Shown piece after piece: positions 15,201 through 23,885 of a stretch of 64,000 bases of DNA. The stretch is from assembly GCA_038380795.1 (NCBI GenBank), contig CM076267.1, positions 36,704,232 through 36,768,231 on the forward strand, read 5' to 3'. The stretch is from Pyrocephalus nanus. Its lineage: Eukaryota; Chordata; Aves; Passeriformes; Tyrannidae. How positions within the stretch are numbered: the stretch's first letter is position 1; the number at the start of each line of letters is the position of its first letter. Position numbers and translations under genes: made by a program. A model generated the notes under the pieces. That model ran no database searches. It saw only the letters and a program-made list of their open reading frames with translations, and had not been told where the DNA came from.

Positions 15201-15574
15201 CTCATTTTACAGCCCAACATCTCGGAATAATTTATTGGAAGTGAACTGATCCTGAAAATGATCTCGAGTTCCTCGCGTTTCATAAATATCCAGCAAGGAA
15301 AGTCTTCCTAAAACATCACCCCAATTGTTAGTTTAAAGAAGGTTTTGAAGCCTTTACCTCTAAATTCAGGTGTGAAAAGCAGAGTCTGCAGCAGGGAATT
15401 GAGGTAGCAGGTCCCACCCTGGTTTTTGATCCCACTGAGGTTGGTGAAATCCCTGGGAGCTGGAGGTTCACACTCTCTGGGCTTTGATGTCTTCCCTTTT
15501 CCCCAGTGATTGTTGGAAATGAAGGAAAAATCCTCGTCAAATAAGTCCCCAAACATTGTGAAGGCAGGAGAGTC
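264..15574 (-). CDS. USP40: USP40, ubiquitin-specific protease 40, 20 coding exons, 3' end outside window
   Basis: Deubiquitinase of the USP (peptidase C19) family, which cleaves ubiquitin from proteins. Exons in transcript order: 15574-15358 (ATG at 15556), 14974-14907, 13887-13774, 13010-12846, 12390-12244, 10712-10569, 9739-9611, 9379-9278, 8390-8283, 7379-7058, 6633-6552, 6273-6102, 5387-5303, 4846-4776, 3935-3616, 3012-2886, 2555-2498, 1811-1758, 822-734, 350-264. All joins use AG/GT and keep frame; coding parts total 2643 nt, 881 codons. The Cys box (NQGGTCYLNSLL) puts the nucleophile at Cys50. CxxC pairs at about 172/175 and 220/223 fit the USP zinc finger. The His box (GGHYHVYI) has His305. 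Human USP40, as recalled, is about 1235 residues, so roughly 350 C-terminal residues lie left of position 1. No stop or frameshift was seen. The gene is divergent from the UGT1A array. Confidence 0.95.
525..637 (+). mobile_element. CR1 LINE 3' fragment
   Basis: Ends with the typical avian CR1 tail: a GGCATGGGGTGGAATG-like block, then AAGGTCCCTTCCAATCC and an ATTCTGGGATTCC end. In a USP40 intron. Confidence 0.75.
2310..2386. repeat. A/C-rich low-complexity tract
   Basis: Runs of A and C (C8, A9 and AAAAC units) in a USP40 intron. It creates a spurious glycine- and phenylalanine-rich minus-strand frame. Confidence 0.8.
4127..4257 (+). mobile_element. CR1 LINE 3' fragment
   Basis: The phrase GTGGAAGGTGCCCCTGCCC followed by AAGGTCCTTCCAACCCAAAC and CATTCCATGG is the CR1 3' region in sense orientation. 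In a USP40 intron. Confidence 0.75.
5405..5660. repeat. AT-rich low-complexity intron segment
   Basis: Almost only A and T with many TATA and AAATTT words. No gene or conserved motif seen. Confidence 0.6.
5841..5927. repeat. 35-bp inverted repeat with 17-nt loop (hairpin)
   Basis: The arm at 5841-5875 pairs with the arm at 5893-5927 at 32 of 35 positions; the loop is 5876-5892. It lies in a USP40 intron. Size and loop resemble a pre-miRNA or a very short palindromic mobile-element remnant; the sequence alone does not decide. Confidence 0.75.
7890..8022. repeat. A/C-rich low-complexity tract
   Basis: Mixed runs of A with AAAC and CACA units in the USP40 intron between the exons at 7058-7379 and 8283-8390. 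Confidence 0.8.
8581..9040. repeat. 20-bp tandem repeat, 23 copies
   Basis: Unit CTTTTAATTTCCCTGCCTCA, exactly 20 bp, 23 copies without indels. The first two and last six copies have A instead of C at the first base, and the last copy ends TTA. Beyond 9040 the pattern decays (TTTTTCAAG units). The array lies in a USP40 intron, with the next exon at 9278. Uniform copies imply recent expansion. Confidence 0.97.
9611..9739 (-). CDS. USP40: USP40 exon with catalytic His box
   Basis: 129 nt, 43 codons, phase 0 on both sides. It contains GGCYGGHYHVYI, the USP His box with the catalytic histidine at about residue 305, followed by DVDELGNWQ. Together with Cys50 this shows the protease core is intact. 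Acceptor TTTCAAG|CCT, donor CAG|GTGAGT. Confidence 0.93.
9903..10018 (-). mobile_element. CR1 LINE 3' fragment
   Basis: Reads CATGGAATGGGCTGGGCTGG, then the TGCTCCAAGCCCTGTCCAGC block and CTTCCAGGGATGGGG: CR1 3' end on the minus strand. In a USP40 intron. Confidence 0.7.
10028..10200. repeat. AT-rich tract with TTTA microsatellite
   Basis: Interrupted ATTGTTATTGATTTAAAT-like words ending in a TTTA run at about 10180-10200. In a USP40 intron. Confidence 0.7.
11727..12215 (-). mobile_element. CR1 LINE 3' fragment (about 490 bp)
   Basis: Starts TCATAGAATCATGGAATGG and continues through the classic blocks: TTCCACCAACCCAGG, CTTCCAGGGATGGGG, CTTCCTAATATCCCACC, CTCCAGGCTGAACAATCCCA, CTCTGATCATCCTGG. 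One of the two longest CR1 copies here, reverse orientation. Confidence 0.9.
12846..13010 (-). CDS. USP40: USP40 exon with first zinc-finger CxxC
   Basis: 165 nt, 55 codons, phase 0 on both sides. It begins EMRQHDVQEL, the conserved USP block after the Cys box, and contains CKEC, the first half of the four-cysteine zinc-ribbon of the fingers subdomain. The next exon (12244-12390) supplies CGAC. Acceptor CTGGGGCAG|GAG, donor CAG|GTAAGG. Confidence 0.93.
13225..13470 (-). mobile_element. CR1 LINE 3' fragment
   Basis: Same block order as the copy at 11727-12215 (GGTTGGGAGGGATGCTGAAA, CTTCCAGGGATGGGGCAGCC, TCCCAATATCCCACCTAACC), truncated after the GCCATTCCCCCTTGTCC block. Confidence 0.88.
14068..14522 (-). 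mobile_element. CR1 LINE 3' fragment
   Basis: Starts AGAATCATGGAATGGTTTGG, followed by the CCACTAGCCCAGGCTGCTCC block, the TATCCCATCTCTCCCTGCCC block and a TCTCCAGGTGAGCATTCCCA block. In the USP40 intron between exons 13774-13887 and 14907-14974. Confidence 0.88.
15358..15574 (-). CDS. USP40: USP40 first coding exon with catalytic Cys box
   Basis: The AG acceptor lies before 15574 and 18 nt of 5' UTR precede the ATG at 15556. The exon encodes residues 1-66 plus one base of codon 67. It starts MFGDLF and carries the Cys box NQGGTCYLNSLLQTL (Cys50). The start is chosen because the family shares the MFGDLF beginning; an in-frame ATG at 15598 lies upstream of the acceptor and would be intronic. 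Donor GAG|GTAAAG. Confidence 0.93.
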
Positions 15575-16424
15575 CTTGGAAGAAAAAAACAAATGCAAGA
15601 GGAGTTATTTGCTATAAAAAGGGCAACTGAACCCACTCAAACCCTCAGAAATAAACCTGTGTTTGTATTTGGTGCCCACTTTACTCTAAAAATTCATGTC
15701 AGTTCCATGCAAAAAAACGTAAATTAACGTAATAAAGAGGAATTAAAAGCATTTCTATTCCCATGGGCCTGAACAGAATCAAGCACATCCCAATTCCATT
15801 TGGTCCCAGGGGAAAAAAAATAACAAAACACGTATAGTAAAATAAATAAGCCCTTTTAAACATCCAGAATTAAGGAGTGCTCAAGCTTCCTGCAAGGAAA
15901 AACAAGTAATCCCTGCGTTATTCTGGAACAGGGAATAACCACTCCCTAATTTACCTTCAGCCCATGTGCAGTTTTACACACCTTCACCTTATTCCACCTC
16001 TTCCAAAAGCTCCCAGATAGTAGGAATTAACCTGCAACAACTGGACTTGTCTCCTACCTTAATGATAAATCTTTCACTTAATCCACCTCCTCCACAGCCC
16101 TTAAACTTCTCCTTTACCTCTCTGAGAGCATACAGATCTAAAGCTTTAAAGCTGCAACCTTTCAGTTGATTCCACCGCTCTCCTGCTCTGGATCTGCAGC
16201 AGCTCGTGGTGCAGAGGAATGTTCATCCAGGCAGGCACAGCCCCAGCAGACACCCCCACCACTCCAGGGAAGCTCTTGCGTGCCAAATCCTCCTTCACTC
16301 CGCATTCCTGGAGCCCCCAGCACTGCTGCTGGCACAGCCTGCTTCCCTGGGAGCCACACGGGAACAGGGATTGCAGGGAATTCTGGGGCAGCTCAGAGCG
16401 CACCGGGTACCACTGCCAGGGCTG
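15575..16424. other. Probable USP40 intron 1, no recognised feature
   Basis: Between the first coding exon and the minisatellite. Open frames here are short and without family resemblance. Confidence 0.5.
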
Positions 16425-17295
16425 GGATAAATCCAGGGCAGGAGATCCCAAACTCAGGAAAGGGATCTCCAGAGCTCTCCAACAAATCCAGGAAGCAGAT
16501 CCCAAACCCCTCTAAAAAATCCATGGCAGGAGGTCCCAAACCCATGACAGGAGGTCCCCAAACCCATGAAAAGGATCCCAAACCCCTCCGATAAATCCAT
16601 GGCAGGAGATCCCAAACCCCTCTAATAAATCCATGGCAGGAGATCCCAAACTCCCTCTAAGTAAAACCACATCAGGAGATGCCAATTCAGGAAAGGGGTG
16701 CCCAAATCCCTCTAATAAACCCATGACAGGAGATCCCAAAACCCCTCTAATAACTCCATGACAGGAGATCTCAAAACCCCTCTAATAACCCCATGACAGG
16801 AGATCCCCAAACAAACAAGACGGTTCCCAAAGCCCCTTTAATAACCCCAGGACAGGAGATATCACCCCCCCCCCCCCATAATAACCCCAGGACAGGAGAT
16901 ATCACCCCCCCCCCCATAATAACCCCAGGACAGGAGATATCACCCCCCCCCCCCCATAATAACCCCAGGACAGGAGATATCACCCCCCCCCCCCATAATA
17001 ACCCCAGGACAGGAGATATCACAACCCCCCCCCTAATAACCCCAGGACAGGAGATATCACCCCCCCCCTAATAACCCCAGGACAGGAGATATCACACCCC
17101 CCCTAATAACCCCAGGACAGGAGATATCACACCCCCCCCAATAACCCCAGGACAGGAGATATCACCCCCCCCCTAATAACCCCAGGACAGGAGATATCAC
17201 ACCCCCCCTAATAACCCCAGGACAGGAGATATCACACCCCCCCTAATAACCCCAGGACAGGAGATATCACCCCCCCCCCTAATAACCCCAGGACA
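16425..17295. repeat. Minisatellite, left arm, grading into a C-rich subfamily
   Basis: Units of about 33-38 bp. The outer part (16425-16830) has CATGGCAGGAGATCCCAAAC plus CCCCTCTAATAAATC. The inner part (about 16837-17290, roughly 13 units) has TAATAACCCCAGGACAGGAG plus ATATCAC followed by a run of 7-14 C. The two parts share the GACAGGAGAT core. Lies in presumed USP40 intron 1; the transcribed strand product is rich in G runs. Confidence 0.95.
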
Positions 17296-17452
17296 GGAGG
17301 TGCCCCCGAACCCCTCAGTAAACCATTCCAGGAGACCCCAAAGCAGAAGCCACCAGAGCCCTGCAGCAAGGCCGCGCCGGGAGATCCCAAATCCCCGCAC
17401 CAACACCCCGATAACCCCCCCCAAAAAGGCGCTGTCCCACCCCGTCACTGAC

Positions 17453-17640
17453 CGTGCCCAGCGCAGCCCTACGGCCCCGTGGCCGCCGCCATCTTTATCG
17501 GGGGCGTCACGCAGGGCACGCAGGGCACGCCGGGAGCGGCGGCCGCGGGGGCTGCCGGGAGCTGTAGTTCTGTGTCTGCCGCGGGGGCTGCCGGGAGCTG
17601 TAGTTTGGGACACGGTGTCCAGGGGGGAATGCGCGGATAT
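17453..17640 (-). promoter_or_regulatory. USP40 CpG-rich promoter and probable untranslated first exon
   Basis: A GC- and CpG-rich island of about 200 bp, unlike the AT-rich introns. On the minus strand an AAGATGGCGGC element (17485-17495) matches the YY1 core-promoter motif. Two tandem 36-bp copies at about 17545-17616 each carry, on the minus strand, AACTACAGCTCCCGGCAG (17552-17569 and 17588-17605), resembling the ZNF143/THAP11 ACTACAnnTCCCnGC motif. A possible splice donor ACG|GTCAGT lies at 17453, which would join to the acceptor at 15574. First exon and start site are inferred; the promoter role is supported by position and motifs. Confidence 0.6.
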
Positions 17641-17684
17641 CCCATCCCTGGACCACAAGGTGTCCCTGCACATGGATGTTCTGC

Positions 17685-18420
17685 CATGGATTTATTAGAG
17701 GGGTTTGGGATCTCCTGTCACGGTTTATCAGAGGGGTTTGGGGACCACCTTTCGTGGGGTTTGGGATCTCCTGCCATGGGTTTATCAGAGGGTTTGGAAT
17801 CTCCCATCATGGATTTATCGGAGGGGTTTGGGGACCACCTTTCATGGGGTTTGGGGTCTCCTGCCATGGGTTTATTAGAGGGGGTTGGAATCTCCTGTCA
17901 TGGGTTTATCAGAGGTGTTTTGGGGTCTCCTGTCATGGGTTTATTAGAAGGGGTTGGAATCTCCTGTCATGGGTTTATCAGAGGTGTTTTGGGGTCTCCT
18001 GTCATGGGTTTATTAGAAGGGGTTGGAATCTCCTGTCACGGATTTATCAGAAGTGTTTTGGGGTCTCCTGTCATGGGTTTATTAGAAGGGGTTTTGGGAT
18101 CTCCTGTCATGGTTTATCAGAGGGGTTTGGGGACCACCTTTCGTGGGGTTTGGGATCTCCCGTCAGGGATTTATCAGAAGGGTTTGGAATTTCCCATCAT
18201 GGATTTGTTAGAGGGTTTTGGGATCTCCTGTCATGGATTTATCAGAGGTGTTTTGGGGTCTCCTGTCATGGATTTATTACAGGGGGTTGGAATCTCCTGT
18301 CATGGGTTTATCAGAGGTGTTTTGGGGTCTCCTGTCATGGGTTTATTAGAGGGTTTTGGAATCTCCTGCCATGGATTTGGGACCTCCTGCCAGGGGTGTG
18401 GGGTCTCCTGTCCCATTCCA
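17685..18420. repeat. Minisatellite, right arm, inverted relative to the left arm
   Basis: Units of about 33-36 bp, often as 68-bp dimers, with GGTTTGGGATCTCCTGTCAT plus GGGTTTATTAGAGG. This is the reverse complement of the left-arm unit (ATGGCAGGAGATCCCAAACC plus CCTCTAATAAA). It keeps long frames open on the plus strand only because the repeat lacks stops in those frames. Confidence 0.95.
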
Positions 18421-18489
18421 CCTTTGCTGGTGTGTTGTGCCTGCCCCAGTAATGCCCTCCCGAGCTCACAATGACCCGGCCTGATCCCG

Positions 18490-18640
18490 CCACAATCCCA
18501 GAACCATCAGGGTGGGAAGAGATCTCCAAGATCATCCAGTGCCACCATCCCCCCCACCCACAAACCGTGTCCCCTGGAGCCACTTCCAGGAGCCTCCTGA
18601 ACACCTCCAGAGACGGCAACTCCACCCCTTCCCTGGGCAA
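18490..18640 (-). mobile_element. CR1-like LINE fragment
   Basis: CAGAACCATCAGGGTGGGAA followed by a GATCATCCAGTGCCACCATC-like block and a CACCTCCAGAGACGGCAACT block, as in another CR1 subfamily, reverse orientation. Unassigned sequence follows to 19417. Confidence 0.65.
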
Positions 18641-19417
18641 CTGAGGTGAATAAAGCAGCTTACAGTGCAAAAGCAATGTCTGATATCCAGTCTGACCCTC
18701 CCCCGGCACAATGCAAGGTCATTTCCTCTCATCCTGTCACTTGGGATGTGCTGGAGGACCCTAAACCTCCCCTCCTGGCAGGGAGATCCATGACTTCTTA
18801 CCCTGATCCATCGTCCCCGCTGTGCCCTGGCTCACGTGTGAGCAGCCAGTGACCCTTATCTCGTCCTGCCTTGAACCCAGTGAAGTTTGACTCGTCCATA
18901 AATCCTTGTTGGGATACCCAGTCCAAGGGAGGGAGTCTCTGGAAAGCTCCCAACACCACCAAGGTACTGATTAACTTCACCCACCCCTCACCTAAAGGGA
19001 GCCACGAGGCTTGCACGGAAAGTTCATCCCACAGCAGGAAGGAGGGAAGGGCAGGACATTCCCTCTTCAGCAAAGAAGCGAATTCCCTCTTCACAAAATA
19101 TATAAAAGTTAGCCCTTTTTGTGGGAAAATGCTGTTTGTTGAATTGGTCACCTTCCCTACGACCACAAAACTCAAGTATTTCGAGTTCTGACAAAAACCT
19201 GCTCTCTGCCACTTTTCCAGGAGGTTCTCCCCACAGAGAAATAATTCCAGGTGCTGGTAAAACAGGGGGAAAAAATAAGGAAAAGATGAGGAAAACAATA
19301 TATAATTAAATCTTGATGGGTTGAATGAGGGGAGAGAAGCTGTGTGCCTGAGGGACACCCATGGCTCTACACACCCCGGGCTGTGCCATTTTCCCATCTT
19401 ATTCAGTCATTACTTTG
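18641..19417. other. Intergenic, nothing recognised
   Basis: Between the minisatellite/CR1 block and the first UGT1A duplication unit. No conserved exon or promoter motif identified. Confidence 0.5.
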
Positions 19418-19965
19418 GGCATCAATGACATCAAAAGCAATAGTGGGAGGCTGAAAAATCGTGTTTGTGCTGAAGCTGCTGGTTGGCCCAGTCAGGCCTG
19501 AGCCCTGGGCTCTCTCCTGGGTCTCTGGTGGTTGTTGGAACACCATCAGGGTCTGTTCTAGGCCTGCTGGGGAGGAGTTTGACACCGGCTGTGGAACAGC
19601 TGTGTGAAGCGTGAACTTGGGCTTCACCTCCACACACCTGCCCCTCACCCTCTGTGGAGATTCCTGCCTGCTCAGAAGAGCTGGTTCATCCTCCTTCTCC
19701 CCTTCTCCCGCTGTGTCCTCAGAGGAACGATCCAAACATCCACCAATCCACCCACAAGGAGGCTCTTTGGCTCTGCTGCCGGGGTGGTGGAGCTGCTCAC
19801 ACTGGCACCTCCTGCCTTCCTGACAGACAAGTCCTGAGAGACCTGACAGCTCCTGCAGGAGCTGATTCCCCACTGGCACCAGGGAAGTGGCTCAGCCCAC
19901 AAAGGGTCACAGGTTGACTTTCAAAAGAGAATAGAAGAAAAATAAACCACCTGCAATCCAAAGCA

Positions 19966-19978
19966 GTGAATTATTAAC
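19966..19978 (+). promoter_or_regulatory. HNF1-like site, first-exon copy 1
   Basis: GTGAATTATTAAC matches the HNF1 palindrome GTTAATNATTAAC with one mismatch, 104 bp before the ATG at 20082. HNF1 sites close to start are established in mammalian UGT1A promoters. Repeated at 22915-22927, 25863-25875 and 28811-28823. Confidence 0.65.
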
Positions 19979-20081
19979 TGAGGGACTATCTCGAAGCAAA
20001 GTGCAACACCCATCTTTTCCCCTCAAAAGCGCCTTCCAGCCACAGCCTGCAGCAGAAGCGTCTCCCTCAGCCACAAGGAAC

Positions 20082-20936
20082 ATGGCTCTGAGGTTCTGCC
20101 CTGCCTGCATTTTCCTCCTCCTCCTCCTCCTCCTGCCCAGCCCCTCGGCCGGGGGGAAGCTGCTGGTGGTGCCCATGGTGGGGAGCCACTGGCTGAGCAT
20201 GAAGGAGGTGGTAGAGGAGCTGAGCCGGCGGGGCCACGAGGTGGTGGTGGTGGTGCCGGAGGTGGCCTGGCAGATGGAGACCTCTCAGGCCTACAAGGTG
20301 GTCACGTACCCGGTGACGCAGACGCTGGAGGAGCTGGACGGTTCCTTCCGTGCCTATGTGGACACCCACCTGAAGGGCCTGCCCTTCCCCCTGAACGCCC
20401 TGGAAATGTACAGGAGCACGGTGCACGTCTTCAGCACCTTCTTTGGCCAGTGCAAGGACCTGTTCCGCAGCCAGGAGACCCTGAGGGCGCTGAACCAGAC
20501 CGGGTTCGACGCCGTGCTGACCGACCCCGTCTTCTTGTGCGGGGCCACGCTCGCCAACTACCTCTCCCTCCCCTTCGTGTTCTTCATGAGGGGCTTCGGC
20601 TGCAACCTCCACTTCGAGGTCCCCCAGTGCCCAAGTCCCCTGTCCTACGTCCCACGGCTGTTCACCTTCAACTCGGACCGCATGACCTTCCTGCAGAGAG
20701 TGGAGAACGCCCTGGTTTCCCTCCTGGAGCTCAAGTACTGCGATGGTTTCTACGCAGAGGCGCTGAAGTTCTCCTCGGAAGTCCTGCAGAGGGACGTGAC
20801 CATCAAGGACCTTGTGAACTCTGCTTCCATCTGGCTGCTGAGGTTCGACTTTGTCTTTGAGTACGTCAGGCCCGTGATGCCCAACATGGTCTTCGTCGGA
20901 GGAATAAACTGTGCTAAGAAGAAACCCCTGACTAAG
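20082..20936 (+). CDS. UGT1A: UGT1A alternative first exon, copy 1
   Basis: Encodes the N-terminal aglycone-binding half of a UDP-glucuronosyltransferase, an ER-lumen enzyme that conjugates glucuronic acid to small hydrophobic substrates. 855 nt, 285 codons, ending phase 0 at AAG|GTAAGA. A leucine-rich signal peptide (residues 1-24) precedes GKLLVVP. GSHWLSM carries the presumed catalytic His36, and LTDP the partner Asp148. The end MPNMVFVGGINC is the family signature before the splice. The start is the ATG giving a proper signal peptide; an in-frame ATG at 20001 would add 27 residues and spoil it. Thr113, Val180 and Lys279 distinguish it from copies 2 and 3. Substrate cannot be inferred. Confidence 0.95.
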
Positions 20937-22914
20937 GTAAGACTCCTTTTCCTTTGAATCCCACGTTTTGCCAAGGAAAATTCACTACATTGCTGCCGGG
21001 AAATTGATGGCTATTGGTCATTTTTAATTTCCGAGAATGATTTAAAACAACCAGCTACTGGGCAGCTTTTTTCCACAGGCTGAAATCAAACCACCCTGGA
21101 GAGAGACTTCCTTGAATTAATGAGGATTTTCTCACAAAAACAGGGATTTCATCTGCCAGCTACAAATTACCATCCTCAGTGAATGTGTATTATTTGCCAG
21201 GCAGGTCCAGTTCGGATTTAGTTTTAATGGAATCTGACATATATTTCTTTAATCTGGCCGAAACCCCAAAGGCCACGCTCTGGGACTCATATTTTGGTTT
21301 TAAGTCCAGGCTCTGCAACGTCAGTTGATTTGCTTTGGTTGTACTTTCCTACCATTCACTTCCCAAACTGTCTGTCCGTGTTAAGTTGTTCCTGTTTGGG
21401 GTGGTGGAACATAAACATCACTTTGAAATGGGAGGAAATAACCCTCAAGAGTGTATTTGGTGAATGCAAACCCCAGGTCTTCACACCTATTCCTTGACAT
21501 TTGCTTTTACCAGGATTGTTCTGTGGGGTCTTCAAAGCTGAGTTAGAAATTCAAAGCTATTTTGTAGTCTCTGAAATATGAACATGCTTTTGTTCCCGGA
21601 CACAAATGTCTTCCCTAGGAAATGACTCCTTCCCTTCTGAACTGTGCTCACACAATATCCCTGCACAGTCCTGGGCCTGAAGGGGTGGTTTTTTCCAGTA
21701 GCAGCATGGATCCCACACACGGATCCTAAAATCCCACCCGGGCCTCTCGCTCCAGTGTAGGTTTCCTTCAGGGTCACAAATCTTCAACAGGACTCTGCCT
21801 CACTTCAGGTCTCTCATAAAGTCTTGGCTTTCTCATGCAGCCACTTACTCCAGTGTAGACTCTTCCACGAGCTGCTTGGGAGTCTCCTCATTCCAACAAT
21901 CTTCCAAAGGTAGCAAGGATTTATTTTTCAGTCTTTTCCCTGCTGAAGGGAGAGAGCAAAAGGGAGGGAGAAACGGCCCCCCCCTTCGAACTTCTCTCTC
22001 CTCCGGCTGCCAGCTTTGGCCTTGAACACTTGGGTATCTCTCTGCCAGAATTCTTCTGCAGTGGTTTTCATCCAAGCAGTCAGTCCTCTAAAGTGTTTTT
22101 TCCTTTACCCTCTTACAAGAGAGAAGGGGGAGCTTCAGTGCCACACCTGCCCCCGGCCCAGGGCCGAGGGAGGAGAGAGGTCTGGCCCCCACCTGGGGCT
22201 GCCGCCGCTCCTACAGGGCTGCCTAATTTCAACTGCTCCCAATTTCAACTGCGCCACAGCCTTCTCTTCCATTCTCTTAAATATGTGATTAGCAAAGGCA
22301 TTACTGAACTTTTTGATGGGCTTTTTCTCCGGAAATCCACCTGGACAAAACCACCTTCAGCCCCAGGGCATCAATGACATCAAAAGCAATGGGGTGAGGC
22401 TGAAAAATCGTGTTTGTGCTGAAGCTGCTGGTTGGCCCAGTCAGGCCTGAGCCCTGGGCTCTCTCCTGGGTCTCTGGTGGTTGTTGGAACACCATCAGGG
22501 TCTGTTCTAGGCCTGCTGGGGAGGAGTTTGACACCGGCTGTGGAACAGCTGTGTGAAGCGTGAACTTGGGCTTCACCTCCACACACCTGCCCCTCACCCT
22601 CTGTGGAGATTCCTGCCTGCTCAGAAGAGCTGGTTCATCCTCCTTCTCCCCTTCTCCCGCTGTGTCCTCAGAGGAACGATCCAAACATCCACCAATCCAC
22701 CCACAAGGAGGCTCTTTGGCTCTGCTGCCGGGGTGGTGGAGCTGCTCACACTGGCACCTCCTGCCTTCCTGACAGACAAGTCCTGAGAGACCTGACAGCT
22801 CCTGCAGGAGCTGATTCCCCACTGGCACCAGGGAAGTGGCTCAGCCCACGAAGGGTCACAGGTTGACTTTCAAAAGAGAATAGAAGAAAAATAAACCACC
22901 TGCAATCCAAAGCA

Positions 22915-22927
22915 GTGAATTATTAAC
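22915..22927 (+). promoter_or_regulatory. HNF1-like site, first-exon copy 2
   Basis: GTGAATTATTAAC, 104 bp before the ATG at 23031, identical to the other units of the array. Confidence 0.65.
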
Positions 22928-23030
22928 TGAGGGACTATCTCGAAGCAAAGTGCAACACCCATCTTTTCCCCTCAAAAGCGCCTTCCAGCCACAGCCTGCA
23001 GCAGAAGCGTCTCCCTCAGCCACAAGGAAC

Positions 23031-23885
23031 ATGGCTCTGAGGTTCTGCCCTGCCTGCATTTTCCTCCTCCTCCTCCTCCTCCTGCCCAGCCCCTCGGCCG
23101 GGGGGAAGCTGCTGGTGGTGCCCATGGTGGGGAGCCACTGGCTGAGCATGAAGGAGGTGGTAGAGGAGCTGAGCCGGCGGGGCCACGAGGTGGTGGTGGT
23201 GGTGCCGGAGGTGGCCTGGCAGATGGAGACCTCTCAGGCCTACAAGGTGGTCACGTACCCGGTGACGCAGACGCTGGAGGAGCTGGACGGTTCCTTCCGT
23301 GCCTATGTGGACACCCACCTGAAGGGCCTGCCCTTCCCCCTGAACGCCCTGGAAATGTACAGGAGCTCGGTGCACGTCTTCAGCACCTTCTTTGGCCAGT
23401 GCAAGGACCTGTTCCGCAGCCAGGAGACCCTGAGGGCGCTGAACCAGACCGGGTTCGACGCCGTGCTGACCGACCCCGTCTTCTTGTGCGGGGCCACGCT
23501 CGCCAACTACCTCTCCCTCCCCTTCGTGTTCTTCATGAGGGGCTTCGGCTGCAACCTCCACTTCGAGGCCCCCCAGTGCCCAAGTCCCCTGTCCTACGTC
23601 CCACGGCTGTTCACCTTCAACTCGGACCGCATGACCTTCCTGCAGAGGGTGGAGAACGCCCTGGTTTCCCTCCTGGAGCTCAAGTACTGCGATGGTTTCT
23701 ACGCAGAGGCGCTGAAGTTCTCCTCGGAAGTCCTGCAGAGGGACGTGACCATCAAGGACCTTGTGAACTCTGCTTCCATCTGGCTGCTGAGGTTCGACTT
23801 TGTCTTTGAGTACGTCAGGCCCGTGATGCCCAACATGGTCTTCGTCGGAGGAATAAACTGTGCTAAGAAGAAACCCCTGACTAAG
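23031..23885 (+). CDS. UGT1A: UGT1A alternative first exon, copy 2
   Basis: 285 codons, donor AAG|GTAAGA at 23886. Nearly identical to copy 1: Ser113 instead of Thr, Ala180 instead of Val, Lys279 shared. Same signal peptide, GSHWLSM (His36) and LTDP (Asp148). The splice site and frame are intact, so it can encode a full enzyme with the shared exons. The near identity of flanks as well as exon implies very recent duplication or homogenisation. Confidence 0.95.

Noticed and set aside
17479..18474. Plus-strand frame of 331 codons with repeating GSPVMGLLEGVGISCHG units, and a second overlapping frame
   Set aside because: Both are produced by the minisatellite, whose units lack stops in two frames; no start context or family, so not called as a gene.
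20001..20081. Upstream in-frame ATG extending copies 1-4 by 27 residues
   Set aside because: It would bury the signal peptide and falls near the expected transcription start, within 25 bp of the HNF1-like site.
20067..20612. Minus-strand frames of 181-296 codons opposite the UGT1A first exons, rich in His and Glu
   Set aside because: Shadow frames of GC-rich coding sequence; they recur in every duplicate and have no recognised domain.
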